Source: Odoribacter sp. | GTDB lineage: Bacteria > Bacteroidota > Bacteroidia > Bacteroidales > Marinifilaceae | Length of the DNA stretch: 64,000 bases | Assembly: GCA_020024465.1 (NCBI GenBank) | Contig: JAHHTT010000006.1 | Location: 1-64,000 of the forward strand | Direction: 5' to 3' | In this document: positions 9,501-16,700 of the stretch, piece after piece | Layout: every line of letters starts with the position of its first letter | Position numbering within the stretch: position 1 is the stretch's first letter | Notes under the pieces: model-generated | What the model saw: the letters and a program-made list of their open reading frames with translations, nothing else | The model's database searches: none | What the model was told of the DNA's origin: nothing | Made by a program: the position numbers and the translations under genes

Positions 9501-9857
9501 CTATTCAACAAAGTTGAAAATATCTCACAAGACAATCTTTTCAATAACCATGACAAACGGGCCCTTTACGACCGCTGGCAATATCCCGGACAAAAAACTA
9601 AATTTAAAAGTATAGCCAAGAGTACTTCCACACAGATGTCTTCCCGTTTTGTTCTGAAAGAGAATGTGTTCAAGGGAGAATCCATCACCATCGGCTATGA
9701 AACGACCGCAGATTGGCTAAAACGCATCGGAGCCTCTTCCATGAGCGTGAATGCCTATATGAATGATATTTTCAGATGTTCGTCCATAAAAGAAGAACGG
9801 GGAATCGAATATCCTTTTGCCCGCTCTGTTGCCTTTTCCATCAGCCTCAGATTCTAA
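6519..9857 (+). CDS. SusC/RagA family TonB-linked outer-membrane transporter with STN domain
   Basis: A 1112-residue protein. An N-terminal signal peptide ends near residue 45 (ANAFSQ). It is followed by an STN signalling domain (about 48-122), a carboxypeptidase-D-like beta-sandwich (133-210), EVVVTG marking the start of the plug, a plug domain (about 225-350 with ILKDAASTAIYGSKAANG), and a 22-strand barrel ending in aromatic F. The STN domain fits contact with the FecR protein encoded just before it. With the SusD partner 26 bases downstream it would form a lidded importer powered by TonB. The substrate is not evident: no glycoside hydrolase, sulfatase or peptidase is encoded in the locus. 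Confidence 0.95.
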   Translation: MKKTPIQPTGIFRRRERGKMPLGISQLLVFLLVFNTNLSANAFSQHQKISVTLKNAGIAEFIEAIKSQCDVGFIYDYNKVQAIPSITINVKNKPIKDVLTQALEGSGFIAIIEDNTIILQQSPQQTQTPRATTVKGKVMTNAGTPLPGVTVLIKNTTLGTATNAEGEFELAVPDAKGKILVFSFIGMDNKEVEIKNPAQPLKVTMTETAENLSEVVVTGIFSRKKESFTGAATTYTSNELKQVGNQNIIQSLRTLDPSLLVMDSKEWGSDPNRLPDLEIRGKTSIAGFKEEYGTDPNQPLFILDGFETTLETIMNLSLDRVASVTILKDAASTAIYGSKAANGVMVVETVQPEIGQLRVNYRGDFTVSFADLTDYNLMNSREKLEFEKLSGYYTSEYPSNQLSLNELYNKKAAEIARGVDTYWMNEPLRTTFSHRHNLYVDGGDEAMRYGLGVNYGTTKGVMKGSDKDIIAVNLDLNYRIKNLRFANKAYFEYTDADHEPVSFSKYAQANPYYRKEGADGEVSMSLDSLPGNKVIYNPLYAATLKHVDKTKGIGLNDNFQIEWDITSDLRARGRIGLTYKDQDSEAFKSPKHPDFAETTELERGSYSESYNRTFSYDGDLTVTYGKLFADKHQVNLVGGWKFQQTTNRSGGYSTVGFINDFYINPSFSSGYKEGSKPLYSKTVSRSTSFYVTANYAFDNRYLLDATYRADGSSVFGANNLFTNTWSVGLAWNIHNENFMKEVEWISLLKIRGSIGNPGNQNFSAYQAMKTYKYNSWLRNKFGSSALIDQFGNPDLEWQKTMEKSVGIDVVLLQNRLRFNIDYYNKETDPLLVIISMPTSTGTTSLTTNIGKQSIKGTDGQISFSPIYRPQERINWSIRGTFRHEKGEYKNVGNSLEKLNQNNIQAKNMTRYYDGGSPDDLWAVKSLGIDPTTGNELFLKKDGTSSFEWNVEDEVIVGNSRPKLEGVVGTTLYYKGLSVSANFRYQVGGYTFASALFNKVENISQDNLFNNHDKRALYDRWQYPGQKTKFKSIAKSTSTQMSSRFVLKENVFKGESITIGYETTADWLKRIGASSMSVNAYMNDIFRCSSIKEERGIEYPFARSVAFSISLRF

Positions 9858-9883
9858 TGTATAATCAATAAACTATCCGACCA

Positions 9884-11362
9884 ATGAAAAAATATATATT
9901 ATACCTGTTGTTAATTTCCGGTGTTGTACTCAGTTCCTGCAACAAATGGCTGGAAATAAAACCGGAAGACCGGATTATGGAAGACAATCTATTTGACAGC
10001 CGGGAAGGATTCATGACCGCACTGAACGGAGTGTACATTGAAATGAGCTCCCCCACCTTATATGGAGGATGGATGCAAGCCGCCCTATTTGACGTTCTGG
10101 CACAATATTATACAGAGGCAATGGGATACAATACCCATGCTTATACAAACTATAAAGACTTTGCCTATGAGCAAGAAGAAGTAAAAAAGACTTACCAAAA
10201 CATTTGGGAAAAATATTACAATCTGATTGTCAACAGCAATACCATCATCGAACATTGCGATAAAGCAAAAGACATATTAGGCACCCAATACTACCACATC
10301 ATCAAGGGAGAAGCTTTGGCCTTACGTGCTTTTTTCCACTTTGAAATGCTACGCATATGGGGACCTATTTTTAAGGAGAATCCGGAAGGGACAAGTATTC
10401 CTTATGCCGAAAGTCCTATCATTGAAGTGCGTCCTCTATTGACAGGCAATGCCGTATACGAGAAAATCCTCAGAGATCTGAAGGCAGCCGAATCTCTTCT
10501 GAAAGACCATGACCCCATCCTTACGGAGGGTGCTTTATTCTCTCCCGGCGGATTCGGAGAAAGCAATGATCTGCGTTACCGCAACCTGCGTCTGAACTAT
10601 TTTGCAGTCCAGGCACTGACAGCCAGAGCCGCACTCTATTGCAATGACCGGACAACAGCCTTGGAATATGCCAGGAAGGTCGTTGAGGCAGTACAGAAAG
10701 AAGACGATGAAATTTTCCCATTCATCATACGCGGCAATGACGATCAAGACCGTGTGTACAAGACTGAGTTGCTCTTCGCCCAATATAATCTGAAACGCAG
10801 TGAAATCTGGAAAAACTACTTTTCCAACAGTCTGGCAGATGCCAATGTACTGAGAGTAAGCGATGCCACCGTTAACGGGATGTACGAAGAAACCGATTAC
10901 CGCTATAAACACCAGTGGAAAAAGGCCAAAAGCCCACAGGAGGTGGAACAATTTTATTTCATCAAATACAATGACGTTCTCCTATCAAATCCAGATGACG
11001 AAAAAGAAAAGCTACAAAAGGAATACCGTTATTTAGTGCCGATGATACGCATATCCGAGATGTACTATATCATAGCAGAATGCGAAACCAACCCGGACAA
11101 GGCTCTGGAAGCGATTAACAAGGTACGGAATGCACGTGCTCTTAAAAACCTTACAGACTACAATCTGTTGGCCGATGAACTGGAAAAAGAGTACAAACGC
11201 GAGTTCATCGGTGAAGGGCAACTGTTTTTCTATTACAAGCGCCTGGCGAAAAAAAACATTGTCTATGGACAAGGCTATTGGGGGCCTCTCAGCGTTGAGA
11301 TGACTACCAACAAATATATTCCCGGTCTGCCGGATTCAGAAAAGAACAATCGAATTGACTAA
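9884..11362 (+). CDS. RagB/SusD family nutrient-binding lipoprotein
   Basis: A 492-residue surface lipoprotein. The signal peptide has its lipid-attachment cysteine at residue 19 (VLSSC). The helical repeat scaffold of the SusD family is seen in segments such as EALALRAFFHFEMLRIWG and RISEMYYIIAECE, and in the C-terminal YKREFIGEGQLFFYYKRL. It acts as the lid of the SusC barrel and captures substrate at the cell surface. It is translated from the susC operon and its end lies next to the following DUF4843 gene. It is a paralogue of the SusD at 61893-63329. Confidence 0.94.
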   Translation: MKKYILYLLLISGVVLSSCNKWLEIKPEDRIMEDNLFDSREGFMTALNGVYIEMSSPTLYGGWMQAALFDVLAQYYTEAMGYNTHAYTNYKDFAYEQEEVKKTYQNIWEKYYNLIVNSNTIIEHCDKAKDILGTQYYHIIKGEALALRAFFHFEMLRIWGPIFKENPEGTSIPYAESPIIEVRPLLTGNAVYEKILRDLKAAESLLKDHDPILTEGALFSPGGFGESNDLRYRNLRLNYFAVQALTARAALYCNDRTTALEYARKVVEAVQKEDDEIFPFIIRGNDDQDRVYKTELLFAQYNLKRSEIWKNYFSNSLADANVLRVSDATVNGMYEETDYRYKHQWKKAKSPQEVEQFYFIKYNDVLLSNPDDEKEKLQKEYRYLVPMIRISEMYYIIAECETNPDKALEAINKVRNARALKNLTDYNLLADELEKEYKREFIGEGQLFFYYKRLAKKNIVYGQGYWGPLSVEMTTNKYIPGLPDSEKNNRID

Positions 11363-11372
11363 ACACAACGCC

Positions 11373-12194
11373 ATGAAAACAATTATCAAATACATTACCA
11401 TTATTTCTGCCCTATTCAGTCTGAACAGTTGCGAATCGGAGCTAATGAACTATGAGGGGGATGCGGGAGTATATTTTGCCGTACAATTCCCCTGGCAATC
11501 GGGATATGGCGATTCGACCATATGGGAACTAAGCCCTGTATCAAATGTTTCTTTTTTCTTGCAGAAAAGAACAGACAGCACCATCAAAGTGCGTGTCCAG
11601 ATTACCGGCAACACTCTTGACAGAGACCGTCAATTCAAGGTGGTGGTTGCAGATACCGGCAATACCGCAAAAGTGAATTATGACTATGATCCCATTCCGG
11701 AGATTCACACCATCCGGGCGAATACACAATACACGGATATTCCGATAAAAGTGTACAAACAGGCGGACCTTGCCAATACAAGCCGGAAGATCATACTGCG
11801 TCTGGAAGAGACGGCAGATTTCCGCCTTCCCATCGGCACCTGGTATCCCTGGCCGGACCAACATAAATGGAGTCCTTCTGTAGGCAGTGAAGAAGTGAAT
11901 ATATCAGCCATCGAACACACCATCATCATCAGTGATATTATAAAAGAACCGGAAGGCTGGTATTCCGGACTGCTTGGGAAATTCACCATAAAGAAATTCA
12001 ATCTAATGTGTGAAATGTTTGACCTGACCATTAATGATTTCAGCAAAGAGGCAATGAATACGAGCCGTGCAACAGCCTACGGCCAACGATTTGACACCTG
12101 GCTTCAGACTCAAAAACAGAATGGCAACGAAATATTGGAAGAAGACGGGACACCCATGAAAATGGGCAACTATCTATATGGTGGCGGTTATTAA
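11373..12194 (+). CDS. DUF4843 domain-containing lipoprotein
   Basis: A 273-residue lipoprotein with cysteine at residue 20 (LNSC). The ATG at 11373 gives a normal signal peptide; an upstream TTG would overlap susD. The body carries features of DUF4843 (SVSFFLQKRTDSTIKVRVQITGN, followed by RQFKVVVADTGN). The family occurs in SusCD operons and its function is unknown; a surface substrate-binding role is inferred from context. The gene order SusC-SusD-DUF4843-PKD-like is repeated in the locus at the right end of the window. Confidence 0.82.
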   Translation: MKTIIKYITIISALFSLNSCESELMNYEGDAGVYFAVQFPWQSGYGDSTIWELSPVSNVSFFLQKRTDSTIKVRVQITGNTLDRDRQFKVVVADTGNTAKVNYDYDPIPEIHTIRANTQYTDIPIKVYKQADLANTSRKIILRLEETADFRLPIGTWYPWPDQHKWSPSVGSEEVNISAIEHTIIISDIIKEPEGWYSGLLGKFTIKKFNLMCEMFDLTINDFSKEAMNTSRATAYGQRFDTWLQTQKQNGNEILEEDGTPMKMGNYLYGGGY

Positions 12195-12215
12195 TCTTGT
12201 TTAAACAATCATATT

Positions 12216-13718
12216 ATGAAATTCAAATATATCCTTTCAGCTCTCTTTATGACAGGGCTATTTGCCTGCTATGATGACGAAGGCAATTACGACTATCAGG
12301 AAATCAACGAAATCAGCGTTGTAGACAATCTAGAGGAAAATTATTCCGCCTACATGCTGGCAGATACCCTTAGAATCTCTCCCACTCTGAATTTCACACA
12401 AGATTCGACGACGGAGGGACGTTTCGAATACAGTTGGTATCTAACTTCCCAGCAAATATCCGAAGAGAAAATAATAAAGATTTCCGATCAATTAAATCTG
12501 GTTTATCCGGTTACAGCCCAAGAGGGTTCCTATTATCTCAGTTTAGGAGTCAAAGACCTTGAAACTGGAGTAGAATGGCTGACTCACACAACGCTTAAAA
12601 TAACGACCCTCTTTTCCAATGGTTGGCTGATGCTAGGAGAGAAAAACGGAGAAGTAGCATTGGATATGGTAACAATCAGTACAACAGGAGATACCATTAT
12701 CACTCACGATATTTTGAAAAACTCAGGACTCCCCTCCTTAAAAGGTCCGAGAAAAATGTTTTCCACCTTCAGAGAAGGCTTTAAACCTTGGATGGCAGGC
12801 TGCTTTCTGATGACAGATGACGGGACATTTGAACTGGACAGAAAAAGTCTTACATCAGATGTGTCCACTAACATCCGTGGAGTGATCTATGACCCTACCG
12901 TAACTGACGGATTTGCAGCAAGCGATCTTTTCCAAAACGGCACTTACCAACGCTATATGCTGGGAGACAACAAAATATTTATCAACAACAGTCTGATGAA
13001 TGCCAATGCATACGGAAACTGCATAAACAAATACAGCAAATATTCAGAAACATATTTCAAGGCGTATCCAGAAGCCCTTTACCAATATCATCCTTACATG
13101 ATTTCCGGCAATCAAATGGTATACGATATGGACAACAAACGTTTTGCCCAATTCACTCAGGCATCCAGTTATTGCGACACCCTGCCGGACAATGCAGGAG
13201 ATCCCTTTACCTGGAAAACGGGGAATGAAATGATTGCCATCAACAATTCTCTATATAAGATAAATGGCAGTCTGGTCAGTTACGCCATCATGAAATCAAC
13301 GGAAAACAAATATTATCTTTACAGTATGCTGACAAGCGTAACAAAAAAATTGGCACGCTATGATATCAGCACTCTGCCAGGTATTGCACAAAGTAATAAA
13401 TTTGCTTTCAGTTCTCTCACTCCACGTATGCTTTATGCAACAGGTTCCAAATTATATGCTTGCGAGTTCCTTCCCAGTGGCATCTCTTACAAAGAACTAC
13501 AAGATTTCGGAGACGAAATCACGATGCTTTATCTTGACAATACCAAAGAATCCGGAAAAGATTTTTTCTATATCGCAACTTACAATGAATCCAAAGGAGG
13601 CACTGTAGAGAAGTTTCAGCTATCAAACGACCCTAATGATATCAAGATAGAGAAACTTGAAAGAAGCAGATGGGAAAAGTTGTGCAAAGTCACATCCATG
13701 TGTTGGAAATGGAATTAA
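12216..13718 (+). CDS. PKD-like family lipoprotein of the SusCD locus
   Basis: A 500-residue lipoprotein; the lipid cysteine at residue 18 is followed by YDDEGNYDYQEIN. Acidic residues at positions +2 and +3 resemble the Bacteroidetes lipoprotein export signal, so surface exposure is likely. An N-terminal PKD-like fold (about 30-130, ending near ITTLFSNGWLMLGEK) precedes a region rich in YxYxxxxG-type strands that could form a propeller. It is the last gene of the first locus, followed by a terminator. The second locus encodes a clear relative (59429-61081) with the same start motif. A surface-binding role is inferred; no enzyme motif was seen. Confidence 0.8.
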   Translation: MKFKYILSALFMTGLFACYDDEGNYDYQEINEISVVDNLEENYSAYMLADTLRISPTLNFTQDSTTEGRFEYSWYLTSQQISEEKIIKISDQLNLVYPVTAQEGSYYLSLGVKDLETGVEWLTHTTLKITTLFSNGWLMLGEKNGEVALDMVTISTTGDTIITHDILKNSGLPSLKGPRKMFSTFREGFKPWMAGCFLMTDDGTFELDRKSLTSDVSTNIRGVIYDPTVTDGFAASDLFQNGTYQRYMLGDNKIFINNSLMNANAYGNCINKYSKYSETYFKAYPEALYQYHPYMISGNQMVYDMDNKRFAQFTQASSYCDTLPDNAGDPFTWKTGNEMIAINNSLYKINGSLVSYAIMKSTENKYYLYSMLTSVTKKLARYDISTLPGIAQSNKFAFSSLTPRMLYATGSKLYACEFLPSGISYKELQDFGDEITMLYLDNTKESGKDFFYIATYNESKGGTVEKFQLSNDPNDIKIEKLERSRWEKLCKVTSMCWKWN

Positions 13719-13765
13719 AAATTCTTGCCTTCCAATAAAAATATCTTACGACTGCAATAAATCAG

Positions 13766-13798
13766 GGCTGACATGTTTTCCAATATGTCAGCCTTTTA
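13766..13798 (+). terminator. intrinsic terminator of the first SusCD locus
   Basis: GGCTGACAT (13766-13774) pairs perfectly with ATGTCAGCC (13785-13793), then TTTTATA. It lies 48 bases after the PKD-like gene. Confidence 0.85.
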
Positions 13799-13799
13799 T

Positions 13800-14298
13800 A
13801 TACCTTGGACACAATATTATGAAAACAGGTATTTTTACGAGCCTTGTACGGGCAAGAGCCGCAAGCTCAACGACGAGGATATGGTAGAAATGCAGAAGTT
13901 TGGCATCCGACATTCTCCTGATGGAACGTGGACAGTCTAAGGCTGTTACAGGCAAGGAACATCTGGAACGAAACGATTTCATCATTGAAAAGCAAAAAGC
14001 CGAACTGCAATACATGGATGCTGTAAAACAGCATAAGGAACACTGATAAATCTTGCCGCGCAGGAACTGAAACAGGTAAAATCAGAAATACGCACTGATA
14101 AATTCAAGAAGACAGCCACCAATGCAACCACAGCTATAGCAAGTGGTGTCGGTTCTCTTTTCGTCAGTGGAAAATTGAAAGATTTGGAGCAAGCCAATGA
14201 AAGTTGGAGAATGGTTCAGAGAGCAGTTTGATAGATTACGGCAAAACTTAAGAAAACCGACAGAAGAACCAAGAAAAAGCAGAGGATTCAAATTGTAA
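13800..14298 (+). pseudogene. decayed mobilisation (MobV/Pre-like relaxase) gene remnant
   Basis: Four short reading pieces follow one another in shifting frames. 13800-13940 reads YYENRYFYEPCTGKS to GTWTV and stops. 13921-14046 holds MERGQSKAVTGKEHLERNDF. 14047-14231 holds AAQELKQVKSEIRTDKF and ATTAIASGVGSLF. About 14205-14298 ends EWFREQFDRLRQNL to SRGFKL. RG/TGKEH followed by a coiled tail with AIAxGVGSLF resembles the C-terminal half of Bacteroidetes MobV-type relaxases. At least three frameshifts and a missing catalytic N-terminus mark it as dead. The family name rests on remembered motifs and is moderately uncertain; the broken state is directly visible. Confidence 0.5.
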
Positions 14299-14320
14299 CA
14301 GTCCTTTTAGGCATAATAAT

Positions 14321-14355
14321 AAATAGAGCAGCCTTTTATTTTAGCTACTCTATTT
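14321..14355. terminator. inverted repeat between the relaxase remnant and the regulator gene
   Basis: AAATAGAG (14321-14328) pairs with CTCTATTT (14348-14355), with an inner GC/GC pair. Neither side has a strong T run. It may end the minus-strand regulator transcript (stop at 14374). Confidence 0.45.
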
Positions 14356-14373
14356 CTTGTGTAACAAATTGAA

Positions 14374-14658
14374 TTATAATTCAAAATAAGTTTTTAATGA
14401 CTCTATATATTCTTCCATTGCTCTTTTCCCCGCTTCTGTTATTCTACAGGAAGTGCGAGGTTTCTTACCGATAAAATCTTTGGTCATTTGTATATATCCG
14501 GCACTACTTAATTTATCCAGTTGGACACTCAGATTTCCCGAAGTAGCATTTGTCTTTTCTTTTAAATAAGTAAAATCCGCTTCCTTTACAGATAATAGTA
14601 GAGTCATTATAGCCAACCTTAACTGAGAATGTATAAGCGGATTCAGTTCTTTGAACAT
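14374..14658 (-). CDS. winged-helix transcriptional regulator
   Basis: A 94-residue winged helix-turn-helix protein of the PadR/MarR-like kind: SQLRLAIMTLLLSVKEADF, LKEKTNATSGNLSVQLDKLSS as the recognition helix region, then GYIQMTKDF as the wing and EAGKRAMEEY. Its first 16 bases overlap the end of the membrane-protein gene, so the two are translated together. Bacteroidetes often pair such one-domain regulators with a membrane protein of unknown job. It probably regulates its own operon; the inducer is unknown. Confidence 0.85.
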   Translation of the reverse strand: MFKELNPLIHSQLRLAIMTLLLSVKEADFTYLKEKTNATSGNLSVQLDKLSSAGYIQMTKDFIGKKPRTSCRITEAGKRAMEEYIESLKTYFEL

Positions 14659-15269
14659 TGCCTTATTGATTTTCTGTTAATAATATGCCCTGGAATAACC
14701 ATCATAAAAACAAATGCCACGCCAAAATACAAATGCCAAAATGCCGTAGCACCATTTTGTAGGTTCAATGCCAATAACATGTATATAGCAATGAAGAAAC
14801 TAAAAAGAGGCGTATAGACAAGTATCTTTTCATTCATTATGATTCCGGTTATCGAAGTTCCAATGGCTGCATAAAGCAAACCCAACGGAAGCATAAGAGT
14901 AAAACTTATCTTATCCATACACAGTCCCAATATGATTATGGCAATAATGGTAAGGAAAAACAGTGTCCCGATGACAAACCAAGTGTTTATGATTGCCTTA
15001 TCCATATAAGTTACCACACGGGGCTTTTCTTTTTTGTTCTTTATTCCGATGATAATATTTGGAACAAACATCAGGAACCACAAGGCAGCCCAAATAGGAT
15101 TTGTCGTAAAGTAAACCAATCCGAATACAATCACGGAAATAACGAATGCGGAATAACCGTAATAAAGGAAAATGTTACCACTTCCCACTTCAAGGTTCTG
15201 CTTTGTCTGCTTCAACATTTGAGAAATCAATTCTAAACTGTCTTTCTCAGAAAAAGTGTTTTCTTTCAT
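14643..15269 (-). CDS. multi-spanning membrane protein of unknown function
   Basis: A 208-residue protein. A soluble N-terminus (about 1-30) is followed by around six hydrophobic segments, near 33-52, 55-75, 92-113, 118-140, 148-166 and 173-192. The C-terminal NRKSIRQCSKN overlaps the start of the winged-helix regulator gene. No transporter or enzyme signature is recognised. It starts three bases after the 58-residue ORF described at 15273-15449. Context suggests a small self-regulated membrane system. Confidence 0.75.
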   Translation of the reverse strand: MKENTFSEKDSLELISQMLKQTKQNLEVGSGNIFLYYGYSAFVISVIVFGLVYFTTNPIWAALWFLMFVPNIIIGIKNKKEKPRVVTYMDKAIINTWFVIGTLFFLTIIAIIILGLCMDKISFTLMLPLGLLYAAIGTSITGIIMNEKILVYTPLFSFFIAIYMLLALNLQNGATAFWHLYFGVAFVFMMVIPGHIINRKSIRQCSKN

Positions 15270-15272
15270 AGA

Positions 15273-15449
15273 TTACTTCGTTTTTCTATTTTCATTTATT
15301 TGTTTTCTTATATCGACCAAGGTAATTGAAAAACACCGACAATTTTCCTTAACCTCAATCTGTTTTGTTGCGCAATACTCGATTGGAATTTCATTTTCTT
15401 TGTCAAGTTGCCAGTTCCCATTTGTGTCATGAATCACATATAATCTCAT
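15273..15449 (-). CDS. 58-residue ORF at the head of the membrane protein/regulator operon
   Basis: An open frame of 58 codons starts at the ATG at 15449 (MRLYVIHDTNGNWQLDKENE) and ends three bases before the membrane-protein gene. It lies at the right distance from a strong consensus promoter (15535-15566) and on the same strand as the two genes after it. It has no signal peptide or membrane segment and contains cysteines at 26, 37 and 39 (CRC). No family was recognised. It may be a real small protein or a leader ORF that couples translation to the next gene. Confidence 0.45.
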   Translation of the reverse strand: MRLYVIHDTNGNWQLDKENEIPIEYCATKQIEVKENCRCFSITLVDIRKQINENRKTK

Positions 15450-15534
15450 GACTGTAAAATAAATTAGTTTATAAAATAAACCGGATACCGAATATTAAAG
15501 GAGAGTATTTCTTCTCTCCATCATATTCTATATA

Positions 15535-15566
15535 CAAATATAAATAAGTTTATATTATAAACCAAA
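15535..15566 (-). promoter_or_regulatory. promoter of the small-ORF/membrane protein/regulator operon
   Basis: On the minus strand TTTG (15563-15566), 20 bases, TATATTTG (15535-15542): near-ideal Bacteroidetes promoter. The untranslated leader to 15449 would be about 80 bases, long enough for regulation. Confidence 0.65.
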
Positions 15567-15677
15567 CATTCTATCAACAATTTGAGGATTATCTTAAAAA
15601 TAAGAACACCCAACTTTACATTCTTGGGTGTAAAATCGGGTGTTTGTTTTTTAATTTACTGACTTTCAGCGTTTTTG

Positions 15678-15765
15678 CGGAGAGTGGGGGATTCGAACCC
15701 CCGGTACAGTAATCCCGTACGACAGTTTAGCAAACTGTTGGTTTCAGCCACTCACCCAACTCTCC
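15678..15765 (-). tRNA. tRNA-Ser(GCT)
   Basis: An 88-base cloverleaf. Acceptor GGAGAGT (15765-15759) pairs with ACTCTCC (15685-15679), with discriminator G at 15678 and no encoded CCA. The anticodon loop TTGCTAA sits on stem ACAGT/ACTGT with anticodon GCT at 15731-15729. The T arm contains GGTTCGAATCC. A long variable arm (GTACGGGATTACTGTAC) is typical of tRNA-Ser. It reads serine codons AGC and AGU. Confidence 0.95.
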
Positions 15766-15789
15766 ATTGGTAGCACCGAATTGCGCTGA

Positions 15790-15820
15790 CAAAAGTAGAG
15801 TATTTTTTTTAACTTACAAA
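15790..15820 (-). promoter_or_regulatory. promoter of tRNA-Ser
   Basis: On the minus strand TTTG (15817-15820), 19 bases, TACTTTTG (15790-15797): an exact match to the Bacteroidetes promoter pattern, placing the start about 18 bases ahead of the mature tRNA. Confidence 0.7.
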
Positions 15821-15843
15821 CTTTTAGGCTACTTTTTCACTCA

Positions 15844-16296
15844 TTATTTCTTAAGTGTACACCCCCGACGCAGTTTATCAAATAGTCGGCGATGAAATTT
15901 ATGCTCGGCTCTCTCTAATCTCCAAATTTTAGATGCAGGAACGACTTGCATTAATTTCCCATAATATTCTTTCTTGACATCACGCATTTTTTGTTCATGA
16001 GCTAAAATAAAATTAATAGAGGCTACATAATCCGATTCCTTCATCTCTTTTGCTTCCTGCACTCTTTTACATTCAGCTCTCATCATTTTCTCAATATCTC
16101 TATATTTTCTCTGCATTTCATTATACAAAGGCCAAAAAACAGCAGCCTCTTCTGGGGACAACTCTAATTCCTGAGTAAAAAAAGCTACTTTTTGTGCTTC
16201 AAATTCTTTACGTTTTTCATCTGTCAGCTTACCTGTCTGCGCAAAACAAATCCCTGTCCCAAATAAAAATAATATTATAAACAAATAATTCTTCAT
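15844..16296 (-). CDS. periplasmic Spy/CpxP-like protein
   Basis: A 150-residue protein with a signal peptide (cleavage near residue 19, CFAQ). A helical body carries an LTxxQ-like pattern (LTDEKRKEFEAQKVAFFTQELELSPEEAAVFW, seen in parts) and is rich in charged residues. Proteins of this kind act as periplasmic chaperones or stress sensors. It is the last gene of a three-gene operon after an ECF sigma factor and a small membrane protein, which suggests an envelope-stress circuit. The exact role is inferred from this setting. Confidence 0.7.
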   Translation of the reverse strand: MKNYLFIILFLFGTGICFAQTGKLTDEKRKEFEAQKVAFFTQELELSPEEAAVFWPLYNEMQRKYRDIEKMMRAECKRVQEAKEMKESDYVASINFILAHEQKMRDVKKEYYGKLMQVVPASKIWRLERAEHKFHRRLFDKLRRGCTLKK

Positions 16297-16307
16297 ATAA
16301 CCATTTT

Positions 16308-16694
16308 TTAGTAAACATCTGCCAATATCAATTCATAGTTATCTATTTCGATTGCCAAATACTCAATAATTTCGTCATTCGTCGGATTGAACCCACTATC
16401 AAAAATATCATCTGCCAATATTTCTTCCTCCGAAGTGCCTTGAACAATCGTATCATTTAACAAATCCTCTCCCCTTTCCATCGCTATCGGGACCAGCATA
16501 TACATACCGCCCATCATTACCACAAACATCGCCACAATACCGATATAAGGACGAAATACCTGTAAAAGATTCGACTTATGTATTTCCTTTTTACTTTCCG
16601 TAAGTTCCATAATCCTTTCTGTCAGTCTATCAAAATAACCATCAGGCACTGTAAACGGATTTTTTTCCCTATACTTTTCATTCATGTTTTCCAT
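16308..16694 (-). CDS. small single-span membrane protein, probable anti-sigma factor
   Basis: A 128-residue protein. The N-terminus contains YREKNPFTVPDGYFDRLTERIM, a pattern common in Bacteroidetes proteins encoded after ECF sigma genes. One membrane helix follows (about 51-70, IGIVAMFVVMMGGMYML), then an acidic C-terminus that would be periplasmic. It lies six bases after the sigma gene and eleven before the Spy-like gene. An anti-sigma role is inferred from topology and position; no zinc-finger anti-sigma motif is visible. Confidence 0.65.
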   Translation of the reverse strand: MENMNEKYREKNPFTVPDGYFDRLTERIMELTESKKEIHKSNLLQVFRPYIGIVAMFVVMMGGMYMLVPIAMERGEDLLNDTIVQGTSEEEILADDIFDSGFNPTNDEIIEYLAIEIDNYELILADVY

Positions 16695-16700
16695 TACCGA

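Noticed and set aside
13773..13940. 55-residue ORF beginning within the terminator after the first SusCD locus
   Set aside because: Its start overlaps the terminator hairpin and it shifts frame into the relaxase remnant, so it is counted as part of the pseudogene.
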